Shown here piece by piece: positions 1 through 9,266 of a stretch of DNA of 64,000 nt. Source of the stretch: Gemella haemolysans (lineage in GTDB: Bacteria; Bacillota; Bacilli; Staphylococcales; Gemellaceae); NCBI RefSeq assembly GCF_012273215.1, contig NZ_CP050965.1, positions 1,596,541 to 1,660,540 of the forward strand, given 5' to 3'. Below the pieces are notes generated by a model. It was not told the DNA's origin, did no database searches, and saw only the letters and a program-made list of their open reading frames with translations. A program made the position numbers and the translations under genes. The stretch's first letter is position 1; the number at the start of each line of letters is the position of its first letter.

Positions 1-1798
1 CGTAGTGATATGAATTAGTATAATATTCTTTATCTGTTATATTCTCTACAATACCGAACTTTTCAGTATCCATACGACAGAATCTATCGGTTAGAGACTC
101 ACTAGGTGTTGAATAAATACTATACCAATAATCACCTTCTTCAGTCCACTTATCAACGCATTCTTTCATATAACGCATAATGTCTAATGTAAATTCCTTC
201 GCTTCAGGATTTTTCTCCCAGTCACCACCATAAAATACACTCGCAACCTCATATAATCCAATATAACCTAGTGATAATGTAGAACGTTTATTATCAAAAA
301 GTTGTTTCACCCTATCCTCAGGTTTTAGACGTTTTCCAAATGCTCCGTGCATATAAAGAATTGGTGCATTTTGAGGTTTTGCTTCACCACAACGTTTCGC
401 TCTATAATCTAGTGCATCTTTACAAATAGCTAATCTTTCTTTAAAGATTTCCCAAAATTCATCTTTACTACCCTTAGATTCTAGTGCTATTCTAGGAAGA
501 TTTAAAGTTACTACACCAAGATTCATACGACCACTTTCCACAAGCTCGCCTTGTTCATTTCTCCACGCAGGTAAAAATGATCTACATCCCATAGGAGTTT
601 TACAGCTTCCTGTTATCTTCGTAATTGTATCATACATCAAAACATCTGGATACATTCTTTGAGTTGCACATGATAATGCTAGTTCTTTTACATCGTAGTT
701 CGGATCCGTTGGTTTTAAATTTAATCCATCTTTAATAACAAAAATCAACTTAGGAAAAATTGCAGTTCTTTTTTCTTTTCCTAAACCATCAATTCTAACT
801 TGTAAAATTGCTTTTTGTATTTCTTTTTCAAAATACCCCTCACCTAGACCAAAACCTAAAGAAGTGAATGGTGTTTGCCCTTGAGATGAATATAAAGTGT
901 TTATTTCATATTCTAAAGACTGCATCGCATCAAAAATATCTTTTTTTGTTTTTTTATCTGCAAAAGCTTTTTGTTTTTCCTCATCATCTATCCACTCTTG
1001 TGCCATTTTTAAATTCTTCTCATAATTTAACTTAGCAAAAGGAGCAAGCACCTCATCTATTCTATCAGCACTACATCCACCATATTGACTTGATGCAACA
1101 TTAGCTATTATTTGAGCCATTTGAGCTGTTGCTGTTTGAATACTCTTCGGACTATCTACGTCTGCATTTCCTATTTTGAATCCTTTTGTTAACATTTCTT
1201 TGAAATCAATTAAACAGCAGTTTGTTAAAGGTTGATACGGAGAATAATCTAAATCATGATAGTGAATATCTCCTTTTTGATGAGCGTTAGCTACATGTTT
1301 CGGTAACATTTTAAGACCTATAGCTTTAGCCACAATACCACTTGTTAGGTCTCTATGAGTATTAAATACTAAACTGTCTTTATTGGCATTCTCATTAACT
1401 ACATTTTCATCACGATTAACTAGTTTTTCAATAGCTACATTAATATCAAGACTACGTTCACGTTCAATATCCCTCATACTTCTATAGCTAACATACTCTT
1501 CATAAATTGCTTCTTCTCCCAAAGTAAGTAGCGTATGTTCAACAATATTTTGAAGTTCATAAATTTTAATATTATCTTTAAATCTGTTCCCTATTTCAAT
1601 AATGACATTATCAACAATTCCATCAATATTAACGCTATGATTTTTTCCAAATACAGAATGAATCGCTTTTTCTATCGCTTTATAAATTTTTTCAGCATCA
1701 AATTTAACTATTCTACCATCTCTTTTTATAACTAATAGATTATTCATTAAACTATCCACCTTCGCTTGTGTGTATGAATATAAATTATTATTACGCAT
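1..1798 (-). CDS. nrdD: Anaerobic ribonucleoside-triphosphate reductase, partial (C-terminus off window)
   Basis: Class III reductase, making dNTPs without oxygen by glycyl-radical chemistry. Reading the minus strand from 1798 gives about 599 uninterrupted residues: an ATP-cone-like N-terminus (VIKRDGRIVKFDAEKIYKAI), then the catalytic domain with TNCCLIDFKEM, VASSQYGGCSADRIDE and LSCATQRMYPDVLMYD, all typical of NrdD. The gene leaves the window at base 1, so the C-terminal zinc cysteines and glycyl-radical loop are not visible. The ATG at 1798 is chosen because a GAGGG ribosome site lies 5 nt upstream. NrdG would be expected just beyond the left edge. Family assignment is secure. Confidence 0.95.
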   Translation of the reverse strand, partial: MRNNNLYSYTQAKVDSLMNNLLVIKRDGRIVKFDAEKIYKAIEKAIHSVFGKNHSVNIDGIVDNVIIEIGNRFKDNIKIYELQNIVEHTLLTLGEEAIYEEYVSYRSMRDIERERSLDINVAIEKLVNRDENVVNENANKDSLVFNTHRDLTSGIVAKAIGLKMLPKHVANAHQKGDIHYHDLDYSPYQPLTNCCLIDFKEMLTKGFKIGNADVDSPKSIQTATAQMAQIIANVASSQYGGCSADRIDEVLAPFAKLNYEKNLKMAQEWIDDEEKQKAFADKKTKKDIFDAMQSLEYEINTLYSSQGQTPFTSLGFGLGEGYFEKEIQKAILQVRIDGLGKEKRTAIFPKLIFVIKDGLNLKPTDPNYDVKELALSCATQRMYPDVLMYDTITKITGSCKTPMGCRSFLPAWRNEQGELVESGRMNLGVVTLNLPRIALESKGSKDEFWEIFKERLAICKDALDYRAKRCGEAKPQNAPILYMHGAFGKRLKPEDRVKQLFDNKRSTLSLGYIGLYEVASVFYGGDWEKNPEAKEFTLDIMRYMKECVDKWTEEGDYWYSIYSTPSESLTDRFCRMDTEKFGIVENITDKEYYTNSYHY

Positions 1799-2204
1799 GT
1801 TATCCCTCATTCCTATATAATCTTAATTTAATAAAAACGTTATAATACTATCTTATCTCAAAATATTTCCTCTGTCTACGATAAATATTTCCCGGAAATC
1901 TAGAAATCCTATAGCGTAGCCTTTGAGGTCAATTGTGAATTTTTATAGCCTTACTGTTTTTAAAAAGATATCTTGAAAATCCTATAGTATCAGCAATTAT
2001 CATGGTTTACATAAGCTTCTGTATTATTTTCTTTTTATTTTTATTTATAATACAGATTCTTTATCCCCAACATAATAATAATTAAAAATGACACTTAAAA
2101 AGTTCACCTATAACCAAAAAAATTATTATTTTATTACTTAAACTATGTTTTAATAATGTAATTTATGATAAAATTGTATTAAAGAATAAAGTGAGAAAAG
2201 ACAT
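1799..2204. other. Divergent intergenic region between nrdD and relP
   Basis: About 400 bases without a convincing ORF. It must carry the divergent promoters of nrdD and the alarmone synthetase. The only clear structure is a direct repeat of AATCCTATAG (1905-1914 and 1978-1987). I looked for NrdR-type boxes and did not find a convincing pair. Confidence 0.5.
1905..1987. repeat. Direct repeat AATCCTATAG upstream of nrdD
   Basis: Two copies of AATCCTATAG, 73 bp apart start to start (close to seven helical turns), lie 100-190 bp upstream of the nrdD start. Similarity extends a few bases (GAAATCCTATAGCGTA versus GAAAATCCTATAGTAT). A regulatory role is only a guess. Confidence 0.35.
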
Positions 2205-2897
2205 ATGAAAAAAACACAAATAGAGAAACTAACAGATCAATTATTTTCTATGGAAAATGACAACTCATTATTAATAAACGAACTAGAGCCTTATGTTGAA
2301 TTATTTATGCACTATGAATGTGCTATGCTTGAGATTGAAACAAAACTTAATGTATTTGATAAAGAATTCTCTCTACATGGAGAAAGTAATCCTATCGAAT
2401 CAGTCTCTACTAGATTAAAAACACCAATCAGTTTAATGAATAAACTAAAAAGGTTAAATTTGCCCTTTGACATAGACACAATAAAAGACAATATTTATGA
2501 TGTTGCTGGTGTCCGTGTTATATGTTCATTTAAAAACGATGTATATAAACTTGTAGATGCCTTGAAACAACAGGACGATTTAACTGTAATAGCTGAAAAA
2601 GACTATATTAAAAATTATAAAGAAAATGGATATAGAAGCTACCACCTTATTGTAAAAGTACCTATCTTTTTATCAGATAAAGTCGAACATGTTGCTGTCG
2701 AAGTTCAATTTAGAACTATAGCTATGGATTTCTGGGCAAGTTTAGAACACAAACTTCGATACAAGAAAAATCTTAGTGAGGAAAAAGAGAAAGAAATTGA
2801 ACGACGCCTACTACTTTGTGCTGAAATAAGTGCTAAACTAGACAATCAAATGCAAAAGGTTAAAGAAATTATAGAAGATGATTCACAATTTCTATAA
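2205..2897 (+). CDS. relP: Small alarmone synthetase, RelP/YwaC-like GTP pyrophosphokinase
   Basis: A 230-residue single-domain RelA/SpoT synthetase that makes (p)ppGpp from GTP/GDP and ATP; no hydrolase or regulatory domain is present. Visible family motifs: SNPIESVSTRLKTPISLMNK (substrate arginine region), YDVAGVRVICSF, the G-loop NGYRSYHLIVKVP and EVQFRTIAMDFWASLEHKLRY. The FSLHGESNPIE stretch and the overall pattern resemble B. subtilis YwaC (RelP) more than YjbM (RelQ), so the subtype is likely but not certain. It is a monocistronic gene divergent from nrdD and ends at a strong bidirectional terminator. Such enzymes are typically induced by cell-wall stress; nothing in the sequence shows its regulation here. 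Confidence 0.88.
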   Translation: MKKTQIEKLTDQLFSMENDNSLLINELEPYVELFMHYECAMLEIETKLNVFDKEFSLHGESNPIESVSTRLKTPISLMNKLKRLNLPFDIDTIKDNIYDVAGVRVICSFKNDVYKLVDALKQQDDLTVIAEKDYIKNYKENGYRSYHLIVKVPIFLSDKVEHVAVEVQFRTIAMDFWASLEHKLRYKKNLSEEKEKEIERRLLLCAEISAKLDNQMQKVKEIIEDDSQFL

Positions 2898-2898
2898 G

Positions 2899-2944
2899 AA
2901 TAAACCTCTAATATTAGGTAAAAATCCTATATTAGAGGTTTATT
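2899..2944. terminator. Bidirectional terminator between relP and the permease
   Basis: Near-perfect inverted repeat, left arm 2899-2918 (AATAAACCTCTAATATTAGG) and right arm 2926-2944, with a seven-base loop, and T-rich or A-rich flanks on both sides. It serves convergent relP (+) and the permease (-). Confidence 0.85.
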
Positions 2945-2957
2945 TTGTTCATATAAC

Positions 2958-4328
2958 CTATTTTTCTAAACTATGTTTCATAGAATAACTAAAGTAAATC
3001 ACTAAACCAATTAAAATCCAGCTACCGAATATTAACCATGTAGATAACTGTATACCATATAATAATATTACAAATAGTAGTATTGAGATAATTGGTAAAT
3101 ACGGCATCCCTGGCATAGTAAAACCACGTTTGGCATTAGGATATTGTTTCCTTATTATGATAGTTGAATAACTAACCAACGCAAATGCTATAATCCATGC
3201 TACATTAGCAAGGTCAGCTAGTTGACCTAGCGGTAAAAATCCTGTCAACACAGCCATTAAAATACCTGCACCTATTGTCGTTGAACCTGGTACATTATTC
3301 TTATTCAATTCACTTAGTTTTTTCGGTAATAATCCATCTCTACTCATAGTATATAATATTCTAATTGAAGCATACATAGTAGCTAATGGTCCTGCCAAAA
3401 GTCCTAATACAGCTCCTAAGGAAACTATTCCTGCAATTTTACCTTGCCCAACTACTTCCAATACATACGCAAGTGCATCTCCTTTTCCTAATTGTGAATA
3501 TGGAACCATACCTGTTAAAATTAGACAAACAACAATATAAAAAGCTGTGCAGATTAGCAACGTTATTATAATAGATCTCGGTAATGATTTTTGTGGATTT
3601 ATAGCTTCTTCTGCTGAAGTTGAAATAGTATCGAATCCAAGATAAGCGAAGAACACTGTTGTGGCTCCTATCATAACACCTGATAAACCTTGCGGAGCGA
3701 AGCTATCAGTCCAGTTATTAGGCTTCACATAAAAGACTCCCACCAGAACAAATAGAATAATTACTATAATTTTAATAGACACCATAAAATTATTAACTAG
3801 CTTACTGCTACTCGTCCCTCTAAATAGCACTAACATAATCAGTAAAACAACGACTATAGCCAAGATATTTCCATAGCCACCCTCAGAAGGCAAACTAGTA
3901 AATTCTCTAGGTATTTTGACTCCAAAGCCTTCTAATAAATTTTTAAAATAGCTGGACCAACCATTCGCAATTGCTGCCCCTGCGATTATATAACTTCCTC
4001 CAAGAAGCCACCCCATCAAGTGTGCTACTACTTCACCTAAGGTCATATAGCTATACGTATAAACGCTACCGCTTGATGGTATTGTCGATGATAGTTCCGC
4101 ATAACATAAGGCAGTTAGACCACAGGCTAATCCCGCAATTAAAAACGAAAACACTACAGATGGACCAGCTTTAGAAGACGCTTCTCCTGTAAGAACAAGA
4201 ATTCCTGAACCAATTACAGATCCTACTCCTAATAACACTAAGTCAAAAGTTCTCATAGTAGGCTTCAAAGTTTTTTTATCACTTCCATGAAGTATTGTTT
4301 CCAATGTTTTTTTTCTAAAAATCCTCAT
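2958..4328 (-). CDS. APC-superfamily amino-acid permease (YfnA/CAT-like)
   Basis: 456-residue membrane transporter with about 12 hydrophobic segments. The N-terminal signature FDLVLLGVGSVIGSGILVLT and the region PSSGSVYTYSYMTLGE are typical of the cationic amino-acid transporter/YfnA branch of the APC superfamily. ATG at 4328 is preferred over an in-frame TTG at 4331 because GGGAGGGGAGA lies at the right distance. It lies 355 bp downstream of grdD on the same strand, and no clear terminator was seen between them, so partial co-expression with glycine reductase is possible. Substrate cannot be read from the sequence; feeding amino acids to Stickland fermentation is an inference from location. 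Confidence 0.85.
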   Translation of the reverse strand: MRIFRKKTLETILHGSDKKTLKPTMRTFDLVLLGVGSVIGSGILVLTGEASSKAGPSVVFSFLIAGLACGLTALCYAELSSTIPSSGSVYTYSYMTLGEVVAHLMGWLLGGSYIIAGAAIANGWSSYFKNLLEGFGVKIPREFTSLPSEGGYGNILAIVVVLLIMLVLFRGTSSSKLVNNFMVSIKIIVIILFVLVGVFYVKPNNWTDSFAPQGLSGVMIGATTVFFAYLGFDTISTSAEEAINPQKSLPRSIIITLLICTAFYIVVCLILTGMVPYSQLGKGDALAYVLEVVGQGKIAGIVSLGAVLGLLAGPLATMYASIRILYTMSRDGLLPKKLSELNKNNVPGSTTIGAGILMAVLTGFLPLGQLADLANVAWIIAFALVSYSTIIIRKQYPNAKRGFTMPGMPYLPIISILLFVILLYGIQLSTWLIFGSWILIGLVIYFSYSMKHSLEK

Positions 4329-4686
4329 CAATCTCCCCTCCCATTATTCATTCAAATTACTTTTTCATCTCTTCTTTAAACTCATACTTCAATAAACTAA
4401 AAAGTAGGAATAACCTTTCCAATATTAAAGAAACTAGAACATCATAAACTTATAATTGTTCCATCACTAAATTACTTCACATAGCTCTCTAGAGAGTTAG
4501 TAATACTCTATTTTAGTATCAATAAACTATCCAAAACTATATTTACTAATATTATAATTATTTAACAACCCTAACCTCTCTTATAAACATCATTTAAAAG
4601 TTATTCCCACTTAAATTAATATTTAACTTATATTATCTTCTTATTTCTAATGTTTAATTAATAATAATTTTACCCTTTTTTATATT
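4329..4686. other. Intergenic region between grdD and the permease
   Basis: About 350 AT-rich bases without a supported gene. It holds the permease ribosome site, presumably its promoter, and a 16-base near-palindrome at 4483-4498 (AGCTCTCTAGAGAGTT) that could be an operator. No T-box specifier or T-box motif was found, and no strong terminator for the grd operon. Confidence 0.4.
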
Positions 4687-5826
4687 TTAAGAAATATATC
4701 CCGCTTCTTTTAGAATTTCTTTTGCATTTGGTTTTTTAGAAGAATTTACTAGAACTATTGGTCCTGTACATCCCATTCCACTTTCTGCATAGATACCATG
4801 TTTCCATAATAATTTAGTAGCATCTTCAAGATCCAATATGTCTACTCCTGATATTTGTGAAGTTACTACTTCTTTCTCAGGCACTTTCACTTCCTCAGTA
4901 TTTGACCCTTCTTTTTTAACTTTTAATTTTGAAATTAGTTCCCCTAATTTGGCATTATTTGCTTTTTTGTATTCTAGTTTAGCTATTTCATTAACTTTAC
5001 CTTTAGCTATCTCATAAGCATATTTCAATGCATTTGCTACGACTGGTGATCCTGATGCTCTTGATAGGATTAATATTCTTCTGTCATAATCTTCACCAAC
5101 ACCTGGACCATAACCATAGCCACTAGCCTCATAATCTCCACCTGTATTAAATGCTGAAAATACCTTCATAAACAAGTTTCCAGTCAATGAATCAACAACC
5201 ATAACATCTGGTGTAGCCATTAGCAAATCATTCCCTCTCATTACTGACCCACCATCTGCTCTTTGTGATGTTGCAAATTCAAAATTGTACCCATTACCTT
5301 TAAGGTCTAATAATATTTTTTCAACTTGTCTTACACCTTCTACGTTTGCAATTCCTACTGTAGGATTTTCTATTCCTAGTGATTTAGCAGTTGCAATACC
5401 ATACAGAGTATTTCTCACCATAGCTTCTACTCTATTAGTAGCAGAAGTACCTGTAGTTGTTGCAAGAAGCATTTCACGCCCTCTAGCAGGTGTAGTAACC
5501 CTACCTACTGTAGATACCCCAATAGGGAAGTTATAGTGCATTGTAACACAAGATGCTATTTCCCCTTTATCTAATAGGTCTTCCATAATTTTATGCGCTT
5601 CTTCTTCATCTCTTGCTTCATATGATTCGAAGTCCTTATGTCCTTCACCTATTAAAACTATATCGAATATAGGATTTTTAGCTAATATTGCACCTTGAAC
5701 TAAATTTTCAAAGCCATGTTCACTACCTAAAGTTGTTAAACCAACTTTTAATTTTTTGCCAAAGTTTCCTGTTTCTATGGCATTAGCTACTTCTAGCAAT
5801 ACTTCTGATATAATTTTTTTACTCAT
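4687..5826 (-). CDS. grdD: Glycine reductase complex component C, alpha subunit (GrdD)
   Basis: 379 residues, resembling phosphate acyltransferases of the PlsX/Pta type. With GrdC it takes the carboxymethyl group from the GrdA selenol and releases acetyl phosphate, the energy-yielding step. The conserved cysteine near the C-terminus, in YAESGMGCTGPIVLVN (Cys353 by my count), is the family's acyl-thioester site. The preceding stretch (about 290-325) is a lysine/glutamate-rich linker. ATG follows a spaced ribosome site and the gene starts 10 bp after grdC, so it is the last gene of the operon. Confidence 0.93.
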   Translation of the reverse strand: MSKKIISEVLLEVANAIETGNFGKKLKVGLTTLGSEHGFENLVQGAILAKNPIFDIVLIGEGHKDFESYEARDEEEAHKIMEDLLDKGEIASCVTMHYNFPIGVSTVGRVTTPARGREMLLATTTGTSATNRVEAMVRNTLYGIATAKSLGIENPTVGIANVEGVRQVEKILLDLKGNGYNFEFATSQRADGGSVMRGNDLLMATPDVMVVDSLTGNLFMKVFSAFNTGGDYEASGYGYGPGVGEDYDRRILILSRASGSPVVANALKYAYEIAKGKVNEIAKLEYKKANNAKLGELISKLKVKKEGSNTEEVKVPEKEVVTSQISGVDILDLEDATKLLWKHGIYAESGMGCTGPIVLVNSSKKPNAKEILKEAGYIS

Positions 5827-5836
5827 AGTATCACCC

Positions 5837-7360
5837 CTATTCTTCTAACATTTCTTGGGAAATTTTTCTCATTGATTCTGCTATAATTTTTCTTATTTCG
5901 TCTTTAGAAATTCCTGCAGTTTCTCCTTCTACAGCTCCATTATTTCTTTCGATTACAATAGATACTCCATCGAATAAGTTAGTCATTCTTCCTAAGAATA
6001 AACTTCCTTTACCTACTATCATGGCACGGTTTTTATCTCCTTTTGTAAGATCATCAATTAAGAATCCTACATATGGTACACCTGAAGGGATATGTCCTTG
6101 AGTTGGGGCCCATCCAGGTAATCCTTTTGCTTCGATGAATGATTTTAATTCTTTTTTCTCAATATCTCCTCGCATTGCTGCTAAAGCTGCAATCATTTTA
6201 TAGTTAGCTTCAGGAACATTTCCTGCTCCTGCAGATTTCGTAATGTCTGGATTCTGCATTTCTACAGAGAATACATCAACATCTGTAATTTTTAGATTAG
6301 CTTTATCTAATGGATTTGCAACTAAAGCTCCCATTACAGCCTGTGGTGAAGATCCTGTTCCTACATTATGTTTTCCTACTAGATCAGTTCTTATTATTGG
6401 ATTTACTCCATCATTTTCACCGATAAGAACAGCGAATCCACCTAGTACATCTTCAAGAACTGGTAGACCTTTTTTAACGTGATCTTTACCATTCATTCCA
6501 AGTTTTGCACTAGCTCCACCAGCAACTACTAAAACATTTTTGTAAACACCAGATTTTACTAACGCTGATGCACTTATTAAAGCATGAGTTGGTGCTGCAC
6601 AGAAACCTCTTAGGTCAGAACCAGTAGCATTAACTAGTCCAGCTACTTCTGCTATAGACTTCGCAAAGTTACCACCACCACGTTGGTTAATATCTCCACA
6701 TGCTTCTTCAGAACATTCAACTACATAATCAATATCTTCTGGATTTATTTTGTAACTACGCAGTAATTCTAATGCTGAAATAACTCCAGAAGCCTTAACT
6801 ACTAGATTTTCAAATATAACATGAGCATTCAAGTTCATATCGACATCGTGAGCTTTTTTAACATAACCTACTACTTTTCCTTCGTGAACCAATGCTTCAA
6901 AATCATCTTCTTTATCGTTTATATCAGTTCCTTCTAATTTATCGAATAAAGGAGCTAGCTCTTTGAAGTTTTCCTCTATTTTTGGACGAACACTGGCTAC
7001 AAACTCTTCTGATAGTTTTACTAAATCAAAAGCATCACAGATTTTCATCAAAGCTAAAAATTCATCTTGAGGAACAATTTGTCCAAATTTTCCGTGACGT
7101 TGACCTTGCTCGTCTTTAATATCATACCAAGGCATTGGGTAAGCTTTTAACTCATCAGGAGTTTTATTCCCGATATACACTTGGTTAGGTAAGTAGTTAA
7201 CTACTTCTTCATATGAACGAATATGATTCGATACTTCTTTTAAAAACTCAGAATCTGGATTCGTTACTCTTTCTATTGAGCAAGTAGATCCATTTCTTAC
7301 TATCATATCTGGTGTGTGAACAAGAATGTATCCTGCTCCCTTAAATACTGGATAATTCAT
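5837..7360 (-). CDS. grdC: Glycine reductase complex component C, beta subunit (GrdC)
   Basis: 507 residues, similar to beta-ketoacyl-ACP synthase III-type thiolase folds. Partner of GrdD in component C, which converts Se-carboxymethyl-GrdA to acetyl phosphate. Visible conserved blocks include NYPVFKGAGYILVHTPDMI at the N-terminus, EACGDINQRGGGNFAKSIAE and GFCAAPTHALISASALVKSG, the last carrying the thiolase-type Cys. The length matches the family. It sits 56 bp downstream of the grdB stop and 10 bp upstream of grdD, in the same operon. Confidence 0.93.
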   Translation of the reverse strand: MNYPVFKGAGYILVHTPDMIVRNGSTCSIERVTNPDSEFLKEVSNHIRSYEEVVNYLPNQVYIGNKTPDELKAYPMPWYDIKDEQGQRHGKFGQIVPQDEFLALMKICDAFDLVKLSEEFVASVRPKIEENFKELAPLFDKLEGTDINDKEDDFEALVHEGKVVGYVKKAHDVDMNLNAHVIFENLVVKASGVISALELLRSYKINPEDIDYVVECSEEACGDINQRGGGNFAKSIAEVAGLVNATGSDLRGFCAAPTHALISASALVKSGVYKNVLVVAGGASAKLGMNGKDHVKKGLPVLEDVLGGFAVLIGENDGVNPIIRTDLVGKHNVGTGSSPQAVMGALVANPLDKANLKITDVDVFSVEMQNPDITKSAGAGNVPEANYKMIAALAAMRGDIEKKELKSFIEAKGLPGWAPTQGHIPSGVPYVGFLIDDLTKGDKNRAMIVGKGSLFLGRMTNLFDGVSIVIERNNGAVEGETAGISKDEIRKIIAESMRKISQEMLEE

Positions 7361-7416
7361 AGCTATTGTGTGCTGAGGGTAAGATACCTACCCTCAGCTC
7401 CCCTTTCTTTTATTTT

Positions 7417-8724
7417 TTATTCGAATACTGTTTGACTATCTACTTCAACAGTTAAAGCATGTAATGCTTTTTCTACAAGACCTCTTCTTAGTTTTTTCTC
7501 TTCATCCGCATCTAATTTAGGATTTCCTAATGGGTGAGGAATTGCTATAGTAGGTACGATTCTGTTCGCTCCTACTGTTAGAGAAATCGGTACTACTGTA
7601 CACATGTGAACCACAGGTATACCCGCTCTCTCTATTTCTTTTACCATCGTTGCACCGCAACGAGTACAAGTACCTCAAGTAGAAGTTAAAATTACAGCAT
7701 CTACTCCATCAGCTACTAATTTTTGTGCATATTCTTTTGCAAATCCTACTGCACTAGCAACGGCTGTACCATTACCTACAGTTGTATAGAATTTTTCATG
7801 TAAACTTCCAATTTTACCTTCTTTGACGAAATCTCTCATTACATCAACTGGTAATACTCTATCTGAATCTTCATTAGCATACACTGGGTCATATCCACCG
7901 TGAGCTGTTTCATGAGTTTCGGCAGTTAAATCGTTAAATCCTTCTAATGAGTATTCCCCATATTTAGAAGCTGAAGATGATTCAATGTGATCTGGGTTGC
8001 CTTTTGGCACGATTCCTCCAGAAGTTACTAAGGCGATTTTAGCTTTAGTTAAATCTTTAACCGCTGGATTTGGTTCTACTCTATCGAAGTTAGGCATTGG
8101 ATATTCTGTTTCAAATTCTTCACCTTTAATTTTCTTAACAAGCATTTCAACAGCACGTTCAGAACCACGTTTTTCACTAAAGAAGTTTACACGAACTCCT
8201 CTTTCGTGGTATCCTTCTTCTTTTGGAGATAATATTTCTTCTCCTTTAGCTAATTTCGCTGCGAATTTAGCTAATTTTGGTAAAGCTTTTCTCATTCCTG
8301 CAGCACTATCAGATGTTTCAAGAATATAAACTTCTTTTCTAAACATATCTGTACCAGGGTTTTCTACATACATAGCTGTTACCGCTGGAATATGAAGTTC
8401 GTCTTGAACAGCTTTAGTAATAGTTCCTGCTGCAACTCCATAACGTCCCGCATTAAAAGCTGGCCCTGCGATAAATAGTTGAGGATCATATCCTTTAATC
8501 ATATCAATAAGTTCTACTTGAACTTTTTCTAAATTTTCATTGAAGTAGCTATCTCCACAAACTACTGTAGCTACTACTTCGAATTCTTCTCCCAACTTGC
8601 CTTGTAACTGAACACTAATAGGTGGTAATTCAGTTCTTAATTCTGGTGCAATGTGGGCTTTTTCTTCTCCACCTACTCCGGCGAAGAATTGGTTTATATA
8701 ATGTACTACTCTTATTTTAGACAT
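7417..8724 (-). CDS. grdB: Glycine/sarcosine/betaine reductase component B selenoprotein (GrdB), UGA read as Sec
   Basis: 435 residues when the in-frame UGA at 7675-7677 is read as selenocysteine 350. The sequence runs ILTSTU-GTCTRCGATMVKEI, the canonical GrdB active site; stopping at UGA would remove 85 conserved residues. The N-terminus VVHYINQFFAGVGGEEKAH is diagnostic. With GrdE it forms the substrate-binding component B, which activates glycine via the pyruvoyl group of GrdE and passes the carboxymethyl group to GrdA. A 7-bp hairpin starts 12 nt after the UGA (see SECIS entry). The close paralogue GrdF handles sarcosine; the glycine assignment rests on operon context and riboswitch control. 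Confidence 0.95.
7647..7663 (-). promoter_or_regulatory. Putative SECIS hairpin of grdB
   Basis: On the transcript, TCGTTGC-GGT-GCAACGA forms a perfect 7-bp stem with a three-base loop, beginning 12 nt downstream of the selenocysteine UGA. Bacterial SECIS elements lie at this kind of distance and are read by SelB. SelB recognition here is inferred. Confidence 0.6.
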
Positions 8725-8760
8725 TTTTATTTCCCCCTATATTGTTATTCAGACAATAAA

Positions 8761-9222
8761 CTACTCTCCACGAACGTCTTTCATTTCGCTTGCGATTTCA
8801 TCTACGTCTAATACCATTTCCATCATTCCTACTTGATCTTCATAGATTGCTTCATCTATTTGTGATTTAATTTCTTCTTCTACAATGTGATATACAGCTA
8901 GATTAAGTTCTACTCCAGCAAGTGGTCCTGCGAATGTTGGATCTCCCACTGTTACAGTTTCAGCTGCTAGACCAGCAGCTTCGGCTTCTGCAGCACCTAG
9001 TAAAACCACAACGTTTTCGTTACCGAATTTTTCGGCAGCTTCTTTAATACGTTTTTGGTTTTCTAAGTCCATAGCCCCTGCAGCCGTTCAGACAAAACAC
9101 TCAGTAGATGAAAATACTACTTCTAATCCCTCAATTGGTTTTACACATTCTTCTATAGCTAATCCTGGAATCCCATCACGGTCACCAATGATAACTACTT
9201 TTTTATTAATAAGATTTACCAT
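8761..9222 (-). CDS. grdA: Glycine reductase component A selenoprotein (GrdA), UGA read as Sec
   Basis: 153 residues with selenocysteine at position 45 (UGA at 9088-9090). The motif [15 protein letters not shown] is the hallmark of GrdA. Starting after the UGA leaves only 103 residues and loses the redox centre. The ATG at 9222 has GGAGG at the right distance (AAGGAGGAATAAGATAATG). GrdA is the small acidic carrier: its selenol accepts the carboxymethyl group from component B, hands it to component C, and is regenerated by thioredoxin, whose gene is two genes upstream. It lies 44 bp after grdE and 36 bp before grdB. Confidence 0.97.
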
Positions 9223-9266
9223 TATCTTATTCCTCCTTGTTCAAATCTATAACATTTATTTTTTAA

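Noticed and set aside
1535-1735. 66-residue + strand ORF
   Set aside because: Antisense to the strongly supported nrdD coding sequence, with low-complexity Ile/Asn/Phe composition.
4329-4686. T-box leader for the amino-acid permease
   Set aside because: No T-box consensus (AGGGTGG...) or specifier-type stem could be found on the minus strand.
7417-7647. Separate small gene downstream of grdB
   Set aside because: It is the C-terminal part of GrdB after the selenocysteine UGA; the joint frame gives the canonical UGTC motif.
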